A program made the translations under genes and the position numbers. The notes under the pieces were generated by a model. The model did no database searches and had not been told where the DNA came from. It worked only from the letters and a program-made list of their open reading frames with translations. DNA of 64,000 nucleotides from Streptomyces fumigatiscleroticus (GTDB lineage Bacteria; Actinomycetota; Actinomycetes; Streptomycetales; Streptomycetaceae), in assembly GCF_014647975.1 (NCBI RefSeq), contig NZ_BMQF01000020.1:98942-162941 (forward strand), written 5' to 3'. Position 1 is the first letter of the stretch, and each line of letters begins with the position of its first letter. Shown piece after piece: positions 15,987 to 24,146 of this stretch.

Positions 15987-16194
15987 AACCGCCGCTGTCG
16001 TCCCAGGGCGCCGCGAGCCGGATCCACTCCGGGTCGTGGTGCCCGGGCAGGGTCCGGCCGCGGTCGGCCCAGGTGCGCAGCAGGTCACGGTAGATCGGCG
16101 TGTCCTGCGGCGGCGGTGCCGGCGGAACCGGTCCCGCGGGCACCGGCACGAAGAGCCGGCGCTGACGCCCGGTCGCCGAGTACGTGGGGGTCAT
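15949..16194 (-). CDS. Small hypothetical protein, convergent overlap
   Basis: 81 residues, starting MTPTYSATGRQRRLFVPV and Pro-rich in the middle (PAGPVPPAPPPQDTPIYRDL), then a W/D-rich C-terminus (TWADRGRTLPGHHDPEWIRL). It overlaps the last 38 nt of the acyl-CoA dehydrogenase gene on the opposite strand. The composition is protein-like and the ATG stands alone at a sensible point. I believe it is a conserved Streptomyces orphan but cannot prove it here. Function unknown. Confidence 0.55.
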   Translation of the reverse strand: MTPTYSATGRQRRLFVPVPAGPVPPAPPPQDTPIYRDLLRTWADRGRTLPGHHDPEWIRLAAPWDDSGGFSVPRDPRGDGR

Positions 16195-16307
16195 ACCCGG
16201 GCAACGCGGCCAGGCGTGGACGGGTCACCGGCCCACGGATTCGGGCGTGAGTTCACGGGCGTCCGGCGTACCCCCCGTACAGGTGCCGCGCACACGGCAC
16301 ACGCGAT

Positions 16308-16340
16308 CCGCACCACGGCGGTCTGCGAGCCGTGGTGCGG
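16308..16340. terminator. Perfect 11-bp hairpin
   Basis: CCGCACCACGG and its inverted copy around an 11-nt loop. It lies between two leftward genes and can end the transcript of the gene at 16381-16815. The remainder of 16195-16380 shows nothing else. Confidence 0.65.
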
Positions 16341-16380
16341 AGGGAAGCGCCGGAGGGGGCGCTGACCGGGCGGTGTGCCC

Positions 16381-16815
16381 TCAGGCGGCCTGGCGGCGCA
16401 TGGCCGGCACGCGCATCGGACGCGAGCCCGGGCCGCCCACGTGGGAGAACGGCTGCGTCCGCCAGTCCAGCCCCTGAGGGAGCGTCAGAAGCAGGGCGGT
16501 GTCCTGCTCCTGGGGCGAGAAGGACTCGTCCGCGGGGCGCGCGTCGGCGGCCCGGCGGCCGGTGCCGGCGCAGACCGTGAGGCCGAACGGGTTCCACGGC
16601 GAGGCGCACAGCGCGTGCTCCGGCAGGACCTCCTCGTCCGCCAGCAGGGCGATGGGCTGCGCGCAGTCCGGGCAGATCACCCGGTACATCTCGAAGGTGT
16701 CGTATGCGTCGAACTCGTCGTCGTAGGCGTCGGGTTCGACACCCTCCGGCTCGGGCTCGACCACCAGCTGCGGCCGCTTGGGTGCGGTACGACCAGGGCG
16801 CTTAAGACTCTGCAT
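16381..16815 (-). CDS. Conserved-type hypothetical protein with CPDC motif
   Basis: 144 residues from the ATG at 16815, which has GGGGAGA upstream. A basic N-terminus (MQSLKRPGRTAPKRPQ) leads into an acidic stretch, then ICPDCAQPIALLADEE, a His and two further Cys (HALCASP, LTVC). This Cys/His set could bind zinc in a small rubredoxin-like knuckle. The C-terminus is Arg/Pro-rich. No family recognised. It is divergent to the AsnC gene. Confidence 0.7.
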   Translation of the reverse strand: MQSLKRPGRTAPKRPQLVVEPEPEGVEPDAYDDEFDAYDTFEMYRVICPDCAQPIALLADEEVLPEHALCASPWNPFGLTVCAGTGRRAADARPADESFSPQEQDTALLLTLPQGLDWRTQPFSHVGGPGSRPMRVPAMRRQAA

Positions 16816-17085
16816 GGGATTCTCCCCCTCGGGCTGGGCCGTGAAGGCGCTGCGGCCTCGACCACAGCAAGCACTTCCCGTCACCCCTGCGCGGTAATCA
16901 CGAGAACATCACGGAGGCCGTTCGAGGGATGTGGCGTTCGTCACATGCCGCTCGCAGGTGCCCCGTGTGGCTGGTTTGTCCCCCCGGACCGGCTCACGGC
17001 GGGCTCTCGGCCACATCACGAACCGGGTATGACCTGGGCTGCTCAGGTACCGGAGGAGATCGGACGCACTGTAGGTTCTTGCGCC

Positions 17086-17526
17086 ATGGAGGAGCTGGAC
17101 CGACAGATCGTGCAGCTGCTCGTCAAGGACGGGCGGATGAGCTACACAGACCTGGGCAAGGCCACGGGCCTGTCCACGTCGGCCGTGCACCAGCGGGTGC
17201 GCCGGCTGGAACAGCGTGGCGTCATCCGCGGGTACGCCGCGGTCGTCGACCCCGAGGCCGTCGGGCTGCCGCTGACCGCCTTCATCTCGGTCAAACCCTT
17301 CGACCCCAGCGCCCCCGACGACATCGCCGACCGGCTGGCCGGCGTCCCGGAGATCGAGGCCTGCCACAGCGTCGCGGGTGACGAGAACTACATCCTCAAG
17401 GTGCGGGTGGCCACCCCGCACGAGCTGGAGGAGCTCCTCGCCCGGCTGCGCACCCTGGCGGGCGTGTCCACCCGTACCACGGTCGTGCTGTCGACGCCGT
17501 ACGAGGCCCGGCCGCCGCGGATCTGA
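17086..17526 (+). CDS. Lrp/AsnC-family regulator
   Basis: 146 residues: N-terminal helix-turn-helix (about 5-55; MSYTDLGKATGLSTSAVHQR) and C-terminal RAM/ActD ligand domain (about 70-140; VAGDENYILKVRVATPHELE). Members bind amino acids and form octameric discs. TAGGTT lies 8 nt before the ATG, so the mRNA may be leaderless. The amidohydrolase gene 78 bp downstream may be a target. Confidence 0.92.
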   Translation: MEELDRQIVQLLVKDGRMSYTDLGKATGLSTSAVHQRVRRLEQRGVIRGYAAVVDPEAVGLPLTAFISVKPFDPSAPDDIADRLAGVPEIEACHSVAGDENYILKVRVATPHELEELLARLRTLAGVSTRTTVVLSTPYEARPPRI

Positions 17527-17604
17527 CCGGCCGGGCGGAAGGCGGGCGCGCGTCCGGCCCACCTGGCTGCCGGCCGGTCCGGACCAGGGGCGAGACTGGT
17601 GCCC

Positions 17605-19209
17605 ATGAGTGAGTCCAACGTCCCCTCCCGCACCGTCCTGCTCCGCCGCGGCGAGGTGCACAGTCCCGCCGATCCCTTCGCCACGGCGATGGTCGTCGAG
17701 CGCGGCCAGGTCGCCTGGGTCGGCTCGGAGGGCGCCGCGGACGCCTTCGCGGACGGCGTGGACGAGGTCGTCGACCTGGACGGCGCCCTGGTCACCCCGG
17801 CCTTCACCGACGCGCACGTGCACACCACCTCCACCGGCCTGGCGCTCACCGGCCTCGACCTGTCCCGCGCCTCTTCCCTGGCGGAGGCCCTGGCTCTGGT
17901 CCGCGACTTCGCCGCCGCCCGGCCGGGCGACCGGGTCCTGCTCGGCCACGGCTGGGACGCCTCCCGCTGGCCCGGCGGCCGGCCCCCGGCCCGAGCCGAG
18001 CTGGACGAGGCCACCGGCGGCCGTCCCCTCTATCTGAGCCGGATCGACGTCCACTCGGCGGTCGTCACCACGGCCCTGCTCGACCTGGTCCCCGGCCTCG
18101 CCGTCCAGGGGGACGGTCCGCTCACCCGCGACGCCCACCACGCCGTACGCGCCGCCGCGTACGCCGCCGTCACCCCGGCCCAGCGCGACGAGGCCCAGCG
18201 CGCGGCCCTCGCGCACGCCGCCTCCCTCGGCATCGGCACCGTCCACGAATGCGCGGGTCCCGAGATCTCCTCCGAGGACGACTTCACCGGCCTGCTGCGG
18301 CTGGCCGCCCAGGAGCCGGGCCCGCGGGTGATCGGCTACTGGGCCGAACGGGACGTCGACAAGGCGCGCGAGCTGGGCGCGATCGGCGCCGCGGGCGATC
18401 TCTTCGTCGACGGCGCCCTGGGCTCGCACACCGCCTGCCTGCACGAGCCGTACGCCGACGCCGCCCACACCGGCACCGCCTACCTGGACGCCGCGGCCGT
18501 CGCCGCCCATGTCGTCGCCTGCACGGAGGCGGGGCTGCAAGCGGGCTTCCACGCGATCGGCGACGCCGCGGTCACCGCGGTCGTCGAAGGCGTGCGCGCC
18601 GCCGCCGGGAAGGTCGGCCTCGCCCGCGTCCGCGCCGCCCGCCACCGAGTGGAACACGCCGAAATGCTCACCCCCGAGACCGTCGCCGCCTTCGCCGAAC
18701 TCGGCCTGACGGCCTCGGTCCAGCCGGCCTTCGACGCGCTGTGGGGCGGCGACGACGGCATGTACGCCCAGCGTCTGGGCGCCGGGCGGGCCCGCACCCT
18801 GAACCCCTTCGCGGCCCTGCTCAGGGCGGGTGTCCCGCTGGCCTTCGGGTCGGACAGCCCGGTCACGCCGCTGGATCCCTGGGGCACGGTGCGGGCCGCG
18901 GCCTTCCACCGGACGCCGGAGCACCGTGTGTCCGTACGCGCGGCGTTCACCGCGCACACGCGCGGCGGCTGGCGGGCGATCGGCCGCGACGACGCCGGTG
19001 TCCTGGTGCCGGGCGCGCCCGCGGACTACGCCGTGTGGCGCACCGGTGACCTGGTGGTTCAGGCCCCGGACGACCGGGTCGCCCGCTGGTCGACCGACCC
19101 CCGCTCCGGCACCCCCGGCCTGCCCGATCTGACGCCGGGCGGCGACCTTCCCGTCTGTCTGCGTACGGTGGTGGGCGGACGGACGATCTTCGTACGCCCG
19201 GGCGAGTGA
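17605..19209 (+). CDS. Amidohydrolase, YtcJ-like
   Basis: 534 residues. Amidohydrolase-3 family: a small beta domain at both ends around a TIM barrel, metal-binding HVH near residue 71 (FTDAHVHTTSTG), HECAGPEIS, VDGALGSHTACL, a Lys/His-bearing middle, and FGSDSPVTPLDPW near the C-terminus. Hydrolyses C-N or related bonds of an unidentified substrate. The ATG at 17605 is preferred over GTG 17599. Cytoplasmic; no signal peptide. Confidence 0.88.
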   Translation: MSESNVPSRTVLLRRGEVHSPADPFATAMVVERGQVAWVGSEGAADAFADGVDEVVDLDGALVTPAFTDAHVHTTSTGLALTGLDLSRASSLAEALALVRDFAAARPGDRVLLGHGWDASRWPGGRPPARAELDEATGGRPLYLSRIDVHSAVVTTALLDLVPGLAVQGDGPLTRDAHHAVRAAAYAAVTPAQRDEAQRAALAHAASLGIGTVHECAGPEISSEDDFTGLLRLAAQEPGPRVIGYWAERDVDKARELGAIGAAGDLFVDGALGSHTACLHEPYADAAHTGTAYLDAAAVAAHVVACTEAGLQAGFHAIGDAAVTAVVEGVRAAAGKVGLARVRAARHRVEHAEMLTPETVAAFAELGLTASVQPAFDALWGGDDGMYAQRLGAGRARTLNPFAALLRAGVPLAFGSDSPVTPLDPWGTVRAAAFHRTPEHRVSVRAAFTAHTRGGWRAIGRDDAGVLVPGAPADYAVWRTGDLVVQAPDDRVARWSTDPRSGTPGLPDLTPGGDLPVCLRTVVGGRTIFVRPGE

Positions 19210-19219
19210 TCTCGGCCAT

Positions 19220-19248
19220 GCGGGCGGCGGGGCCGGTCCGCCGCCCGC
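19220..19248 (+). terminator. Terminator after the amidohydrolase gene
   Basis: GCGGGCGGCG and its inverted copy around a 9-nt loop, 10 bp after the stop. Perfect 10-bp stem. Confidence 0.75.
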
Positions 19249-19318
19249 GTCGCGGCGTCACCTGGGCATCCTCGCGCTGACCAGCGCTTTGCTGGAAAAG
19301 GTGCAGATCGGACGGCTG

Positions 19319-19349
19319 TTGACAGGCGGCGGCAGGGGGCCGGTAGGTT
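19319..19349 (+). promoter_or_regulatory. Possible promoter upstream of the mannose synthase gene
   Basis: TTGACA, 19 nt, TAGGTT. Both hexamers are good but the spacing is 1-2 nt long. The 540-bp region 19210-19752 holds no gene; it contains this promoter, the terminator at its left and the inverted repeat at 19707. Confidence 0.5.
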
Positions 19350-19706
19350 CGGCCGAGTCCACCACCGGACGCCCGACCGGGGAACCTCCGCGAACCGTCG
19401 CGGCGCCGCTGGGTCAGGGACGGTGTGCCGTACCGGGGCACCGCCACTGGGAGCCAGGCTCAGCGCCCGCGCCAGCGACGAGGGAACGTTCCGGCCGGTC
19501 GGGAGGTGTGACCCGGGTGGGGCCCGGGCGCTCAGTAGACAACGGTCTTCGGTCGATCCGCAGCCAGCGGATCCCGGGCCGGCCCGAAGGGCGCCGGGCC
19601 CCCATCCGCAGCGGACGCAGCGGACACAGGCCGGAAAACGCGTTCCTACCCAGGTTTTCCGGAAACGACACCACCATACGAACGTGCCGTCGCGTCGGCG
19701 CAGGCC

Positions 19707-19726
19707 GGGACCACTATGGTGGTCCC
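19707..19726. promoter_or_regulatory. Inverted repeat near the mannose synthase start
   Basis: GGGACCAC-TATG-GTGGTCCC: 8-bp arms around four bases, 26 bp before the GTG start. CACTAT within it could be a -10, so a bound protein would block transcription or translation. Confidence 0.5.
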
Positions 19727-19752
19727 CTGCGTACGGACACGAAGGGGCAGCA

Positions 19753-20580
19753 GTGAACGACGGCGACGGGACCCTCGCGGCACAGGGCCAGATGAGGCAG
19801 TTCGGCCCGCTCGGCACCGCCTTGGTGATCATCCCGACCTACAACGAGGCGGAGAACATCAAGACGATCGTCGGCCGGGTGCGCGGGGCCCTGCCGGACG
19901 CGCATGTCCTGGTGGCCGACGACAACAGCCCCGACGGCACCGGCAAGCTCGCCGACGAGCTCGCCGCCGAGGACGAGCACGTCCATGTGCTGCACCGCAG
20001 GGGCAAGGAGGGCCTGGGCGCGGCCTATCTCGCGGGTTTCCGCTGGGGCCTGGAGCGCGGCTATGGCGTGCTGGTGGAGATGGACGCCGACGGCTCCCAC
20101 CAGCCCGAGGAGCTGCCCCGGCTGCTGACCGCCCTCAAGGGGGCCGACCTGGTGCTCGGCTCGCGCTGGGTGCCCGGCGGCCGGGTGGTGAACTGGCCCA
20201 AGTCCCGTGAGCTCATCTCCCGCGGCGGCAGCCTGTACTCGCGGCTGGCGCTCGACCTGCCGCTGCGCGACATCACCGGCGGCTTCCGCGCCTTCCGCCG
20301 CGAGACCCTCCAGGGCCTCGGCCTGGAGGAGGTCGCCTCCCAGGGCTACTGCTTCCAGGTCGATCTCGCCCGCCGCGCGGTCAAGGCCGGCTACCACGTC
20401 GTCGAGGTGCCCATCACCTTCGTCGAACGCGAGCTGGGCGACTCCAAGATGAGCCGCGACATCCTCGCGGAGGCGCTGTGGCGGGTCACGGCGTGGGGCA
20501 TGGGGGAGCGGGTCGGCAGGATCCTGGGCCGCGACGGCCGGACCGGCCGGCTCCGGACGGAGCAGCCGCCGCGGGCGTAG
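19753..20580 (+). CDS. ppm: Polyprenol-phosphate mannose synthase
   Basis: 275 residues. GT2-family enzyme of the DPM1 type: moves mannose from GDP-mannose to polyprenyl phosphate, the donor for protein O-mannosylation and phage-receptor glycosylation in Streptomyces. Motifs: IIPTYNEAENI (about 27), ADDNSPDGTG (about 57), the metal-binding MDADGSHQPEE (about 112) and the acceptor-loop DITGGFRAFRR (about 173). There are no membrane helices at the C-terminus; actinobacterial enzymes often work with a separate Lnt-like membrane partner, and none is encoded next to it. Confidence 0.93.
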   Translation: MNDGDGTLAAQGQMRQFGPLGTALVIIPTYNEAENIKTIVGRVRGALPDAHVLVADDNSPDGTGKLADELAAEDEHVHVLHRRGKEGLGAAYLAGFRWGLERGYGVLVEMDADGSHQPEELPRLLTALKGADLVLGSRWVPGGRVVNWPKSRELISRGGSLYSRLALDLPLRDITGGFRAFRRETLQGLGLEEVASQGYCFQVDLARRAVKAGYHVVEVPITFVERELGDSKMSRDILAEALWRVTAWGMGERVGRILGRDGRTGRLRTEQPPRA

Positions 20581-20661
20581 CGCGGCACGGGCGCACGGAC
20601 GAGGGGCGCGGCCGGACGCCCCCTTATCCCGCACTGAGCCGTGTCCCTGCACACTGGAAGC

Positions 20662-21234
20662 ATGACGACTGCGCAGACCCCCAGATCTCCCGCACGACCC
20701 CGGCGCTCGCGGCTGCGCACCTTCCTGCCGCTGGGCATCGCCGCGTGGATCGTGCTGGAGATCTGGCTGCTGACGCTTCTCGCCGGGGCGTCGAGCGGCC
20801 TCGTGGTCTTCCTGCTCCTGGTGGCGGGCCTGCTGCTCGGCTCCGCGGTCGTCAAGCGGGCGGGCCGGCGGGCCTTCCGCAATCTGACGGAGACGCTGCA
20901 CCAGCAGCAGCCCGGCGCGACGCCCGGGGCCCGGCCGCGCAGCGACGGCAACGGCCTGATGATGCTGGGCGGCCTGCTGCTGATCATTCCGGGCCTGCTC
21001 TCGGACGCCGCGGGGCTGCTCCTGCTGGTGCCCCCGGTGCAGAGGGCCGTCACCCGCGCCCTGGAACGCACCGTCGAGCGCACGCTCCGCGCCGCCGCCC
21101 CCGGCAGCCTGGGCGACGCCTTCCAGCGGGCGCGCATGCACCGCCCGGACGGCAAGGTCGTCCAGGGTGAGGTCATCAGGGACGACGGGGCTCCCCGGGA
21201 GTCCGGCGGGCCGTATCCGCCGCTGGGCCGCTGA
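20662..21234 (+). CDS. fxsA: FxsA family membrane protein
   Basis: 190 residues. Hydrophobic helices at about 22-55, then a cytoplasmic stretch, and the FxsA core GLLLIIPGLLSDAAGLLLLV (about 98-118). Escherichia coli FxsA counteracts F-plasmid exclusion of phage T7; the role in actinobacteria is unknown. Follows the mannose synthase by 81 bp and is probably in the same unit. Confidence 0.88.
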   Translation: MTTAQTPRSPARPRRSRLRTFLPLGIAAWIVLEIWLLTLLAGASSGLVVFLLLVAGLLLGSAVVKRAGRRAFRNLTETLHQQQPGATPGARPRSDGNGLMMLGGLLLIIPGLLSDAAGLLLLVPPVQRAVTRALERTVERTLRAAAPGSLGDAFQRARMHRPDGKVVQGEVIRDDGAPRESGGPYPPLGR

Positions 21235-21268
21235 TCGGCGGCCGGCCGCCGGGAACCGGCACGGGAAG

Positions 21269-21311
21269 GACACGGGCGCCGTACGTGAGCTTCACGTACG
21301 GCGCCCGTGTC
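21269..21311. terminator. Very strong bidirectional terminator
   Basis: A perfect 20-bp inverted repeat around a 3-nt loop (arms begin GACACGGGCGCCGTACGTGA). It separates fxsA from the convergent rbpA gene. Confidence 0.92.
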
Positions 21312-21349
21312 CACTGGCGTGTGCAGCCTCGCCCGAGGCCCCGCAGGGA

Positions 21350-21724
21350 CTACGCGGACTTGCGGCTGTCCCGGGGATGAACGGCGATGTTCATCGCGCC
21401 GGAGCGCAGAACGGCCAGCCGCTCCTCGAGGACCTCTTCGAGTTCCTCACGGGTGCGCCGCTCCATCAGCATGTCCCAATGCGTACGCGCGGGCTTGGCC
21501 TTCTTCTCTTCCGGGCCCTCGCCATCAACGAGAAGTGCTGGGGCCCCGCAGACCTTGCACTCCCACTCCGGCGGAATCTCCGCCTCGACCGAGAAGGGCA
21601 TCTCGAAGCGGTGCCCCTTCTCGCATGCGTACTCCACGGCCTGGCGCGGGGCCAGGTCGATGCCGCGGTCCGTCTCGTAGCTGGTCACCACGAGGCGCGT
21701 GCCGCGAAGAGCTCGCTCACTCAT
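21350..21724 (-). CDS. rbpA: RNA polymerase-binding protein RbpA
   Basis: 124 residues, essential-type actinobacterial transcription factor. It binds sigma-1.2/2 of the housekeeping sigma factor and core RNA polymerase and stabilises open complexes. N-terminal MSERALRGTRLVVTSYETDR, then a central zinc-binding-like domain (ACEKGHRFE, WECKVCGAPAL) and C-terminal basic linker plus sigma-interaction domain (THWDMLMERRTREELEEVLE). A SigR promoter lies upstream. From memory it is SCO1421 in S. coelicolor, a known SigR target. Confidence 0.97.
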   Translation of the reverse strand: MSERALRGTRLVVTSYETDRGIDLAPRQAVEYACEKGHRFEMPFSVEAEIPPEWECKVCGAPALLVDGEGPEEKKAKPARTHWDMLMERRTREELEEVLEERLAVLRSGAMNIAVHPRDSRKSA

Positions 21725-21785
21725 GAATCGTGCCTCCCGGGCTTGTCGCCCACAGGACAGGTGTCGCTGTCGTCGTCATCCGGTC

Positions 21786-21811
21786 AACGTCCGGTCGGCG
21801 GTAAAGATTCC
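21786..21811 (-). promoter_or_regulatory. SigR-type promoter of rbpA
   Basis: On the minus strand: GGAAT, exactly 18 nt, GTT, the consensus of the disulphide-stress sigma factor SigR. It lies about 60-85 bp before the rbpA ATG. This explains rbpA induction by thiol oxidation, as reported in S. coelicolor. Confidence 0.88.
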
Positions 21812-21875
21812 CGTGCCGGGTCATGCGTCGCCGTCGTAGCCGCCCCTTGTTCTACCCACCGGCGCCCGGTTTGTC

Positions 21876-21893
21876 ACATCTGCTAGCAGATGT
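21876..21893. promoter_or_regulatory. Perfect 18-bp palindrome
   Basis: ACATCTGCTAGCAGATGT lies between the Atg22-like transporter gene and rbpA, both leftward, 65 bp upstream of the SigR promoter. It has no loop, so it is more like an operator than a terminator. Possibly it controls a second rbpA promoter. Confidence 0.55.
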
Positions 21894-21979
21894 CACCCAG
21901 CGTTTCGGCACCTTTGACGCGCAGTAACGGTACGCCTGGCAGGCCAAACGCGTACACTACAGCGCTTTCGCGCCGAGCG

Positions 21980-23326
21980 CTAAATCCTCTCCGGCACCGG
22001 ATTCCCCGCGTCGCCGATCGCCCGCCGCACCGGAACCCGGGCGAGCAGCACGAACCCGACGACGAAGAAGGCCACCAGCGAGATGATCGCGTCCCGGTAG
22101 CTCCCGGTCAGCTGGTAGGTGAGCCCGAACAGCAGCGGGCCCAGCCAGCTCATGCCGCGGTCGCTCATCTCGTAGGCCGAGAAGTATTCGGCCTCCTTGC
22201 CGGGCGGCACCAGGTGGGAGAAGAGGGACCGGGACAGCGCCTGGCTGCCGCCGAGGACCAGGCCGATCCCGGCGGCCAGGACGAAGAACCACACCGGCGC
22301 CCCGGCCGGCAGGAAGTACCCGCACACGAGGATGACCGTCCAGGCGGCAAGCGAACCGAGGATCGTGCGCTTGGCGCCGTGGGTCCGGGCCAGCCGGCCC
22401 AGCGCCAGGGCCCCCGCCACGGCCAGCACCTGGACCAGCAGCACGGCCCCGATGAGGGTGGACTGCCCGAGGCCGAGTTCCTCCGAGCCGTAGACCGAGG
22501 CCTGGGTGATCACCGTCTGGATGCCGTCGTTGTAGATCAGATACGCCAGCAGGAAGGCCGGCGTCAGCGGATGGCGGCGCATGTCCCGCACGGTCTCGCC
22601 CAACTGCCGGAAGCCGGGGACGGCCGCCTCCCGCGCGGGCGCGCGGCGGTCCCGCAGCCGGCGCAGCGGTACGAGCGTGAAAGCGCCCCACCACAGACCG
22701 GCCGAGGCCAGACAGATGCGCACGGCCGTGCTCTCCGAGACGCCGAAGGAGTCGTGCGCCAGATAGAGCACCAGGTCGGCGATGAGCACCAGGGAGCCCG
22801 CCGCGTAGCCGAGGGCCCAGCCGCGCGAGGACACCGCGTCGCGTTCCCCGGGCGGGGCGATCTGCGGCAGATAGGAGTTGTAGAGCATCATCGCCACCGA
22901 CTGGGCGGCGTTGGCGACCACCAGGAGCACGCCGCCGAGCAGATAGCGGTCGCCGCCGAGGAAGAACATGCCCGTCGTCGCCGCGGCCCCGAGATAGGCG
23001 GCGGCGCCCAGCAGGGGCTTCTTGCGGCCGCTGCGGTCGGCGGCGGCGCCCACCAGGGGCATCACCAGCACGGCCACGATCACCGACAGGGAGACCGAGT
23101 ACGCGAAGACGGACCCGGCCCGCACCGGGACGCCCAGCGGGTGGACATAGCCGTCCGCGTCCGCGGCCGACTCGGCGACCGACGTCAGGTAGGGCCCCAG
23201 GAACACGGTGAGCACGCTCGTCGAGTAGACGGAGCACGCCCAGTCGTAGAAGTACCAGCCGCGCTGCTCGCGCCGCCGCTCGGCGGCCGCCCCGGCCGCA
23301 TCCGCCCGCACGGTGCCGGTGTCCAC
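21980..23326 (-). CDS. UMF1/Atg22-like MFS transporter
   Basis: 448 residues, about 11-12 membrane helices. N-terminal RGWYFYDWACSVYSTSVLTV and the GSQALSRSLFSHLVPPGKEA block are typical of the UMF1 (Atg22-like vacuole effluxer) MFS family. Substrate unknown; fungal Atg22 exports amino acids. It reads in the same direction as rbpA, which lies 255 bp downstream. It starts 53 nt downstream of the stop of the glycerophosphodiesterase gene. Confidence 0.85.
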   Translation of the reverse strand: MDTGTVRADAAGAAAERRREQRGWYFYDWACSVYSTSVLTVFLGPYLTSVAESAADADGYVHPLGVPVRAGSVFAYSVSLSVIVAVLVMPLVGAAADRSGRKKPLLGAAAYLGAAATTGMFFLGGDRYLLGGVLLVVANAAQSVAMMLYNSYLPQIAPPGERDAVSSRGWALGYAAGSLVLIADLVLYLAHDSFGVSESTAVRICLASAGLWWGAFTLVPLRRLRDRRAPAREAAVPGFRQLGETVRDMRRHPLTPAFLLAYLIYNDGIQTVITQASVYGSEELGLGQSTLIGAVLLVQVLAVAGALALGRLARTHGAKRTILGSLAAWTVILVCGYFLPAGAPVWFFVLAAGIGLVLGGSQALSRSLFSHLVPPGKEAEYFSAYEMSDRGMSWLGPLLFGLTYQLTGSYRDAIISLVAFFVVGFVLLARVPVRRAIGDAGNPVPERI

Positions 23327-23378
23327 CCGTGCCCCTCGCTTCCCCGTGGAACGCCGTACGAAGGCGCGGGCGCGGGCC

Positions 23379-24146
23379 TCAGACCCAGACGCCGCGGTCC
23401 TCCATGACCTTGCGCAGTGTGTCGATGTGGTCGGTCATGATGCCATCGACCCCCAGGTCCAGGAGCCGGTGCATACGGTCCGGATCGTTGATCGTCCACA
23501 CGTGCACATGCAGCCCGCGCGCGTGGGCGGTACGGACGAAACGGCGGTCCACCACCTGGATGCCGGACTGCGACTCGGGCACCTGGGCGGCGATCGCCGA
23601 GCGGCGCAGCGCCGCCGGGACGCCCCACGAACGCAGCCGCAGGTTGAGCACGCCCCGGGTGCCGTAGGAGGTCGCCAGCCGCGGCCCGGCCAGCCGCTGG
23701 GCCCGGATCACGCGTGCCTCGGAGAACGAGCCGACGCAGACCCGGTCCCAGGCGCCGGTGCGCCCGATCAGGTTCAGGAGCGGCATGAGGGCGGGCTCCG
23801 CCTTGACGTCGACGTTCCAGCGCACCTCGGGGAAGGTCTCCAGCAGCTCCTCGAAGAGCGGCACCGGTTCCTCGCCCGCCACGCGCGCGTGCCGTACGTC
23901 TTGCCAGCGCAGGTCGGCGATCCGGCCGGCGCCGTCCGTCACCCGGTCCAGCGTCGCGTCGTGGAAGGCGACGAGACGGCCGTCCCGGGTGGCGTGGACG
24001 TCCGTCTCGATGTAGCGGTAGCCCGCCTCGACCGCCCGCCGGAACTGGCGCACGGTGTTCTCCAGGCCGTCCGCCGCCCCGCCCCGGTGGGCGAAGGCGA
24101 TCGGGCCGGGGTGGTCCAGGTAGGGGTGGCGTATCGGCGTGGTCAC
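23379..24146 (-). CDS. Glycerophosphodiester phosphodiesterase
   Basis: 255 residues. GDPD family TIM barrel hydrolysing glycerophosphodiesters to glycerol 3-phosphate and an alcohol. Catalytic motifs: FAHRGGAADGLENT (about 17-30), YIETDVHATRDG with metal ligands, VAFHDATLDRVT, and WTINDPDRMHRLLDLGVDGI near the C-terminus. No signal peptide, so cytoplasmic. The GTG start overlaps the stop of the YczE-like gene by 4 nt (GTGA), indicating coupling. Confidence 0.92.
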   Translation of the reverse strand: MTTPIRHPYLDHPGPIAFAHRGGAADGLENTVRQFRRAVEAGYRYIETDVHATRDGRLVAFHDATLDRVTDGAGRIADLRWQDVRHARVAGEEPVPLFEELLETFPEVRWNVDVKAEPALMPLLNLIGRTGAWDRVCVGSFSEARVIRAQRLAGPRLATSYGTRGVLNLRLRSWGVPAALRRSAIAAQVPESQSGIQVVDRRFVRTAHARGLHVHVWTINDPDRMHRLLDLGVDGIMTDHIDTLRKVMEDRGVWV

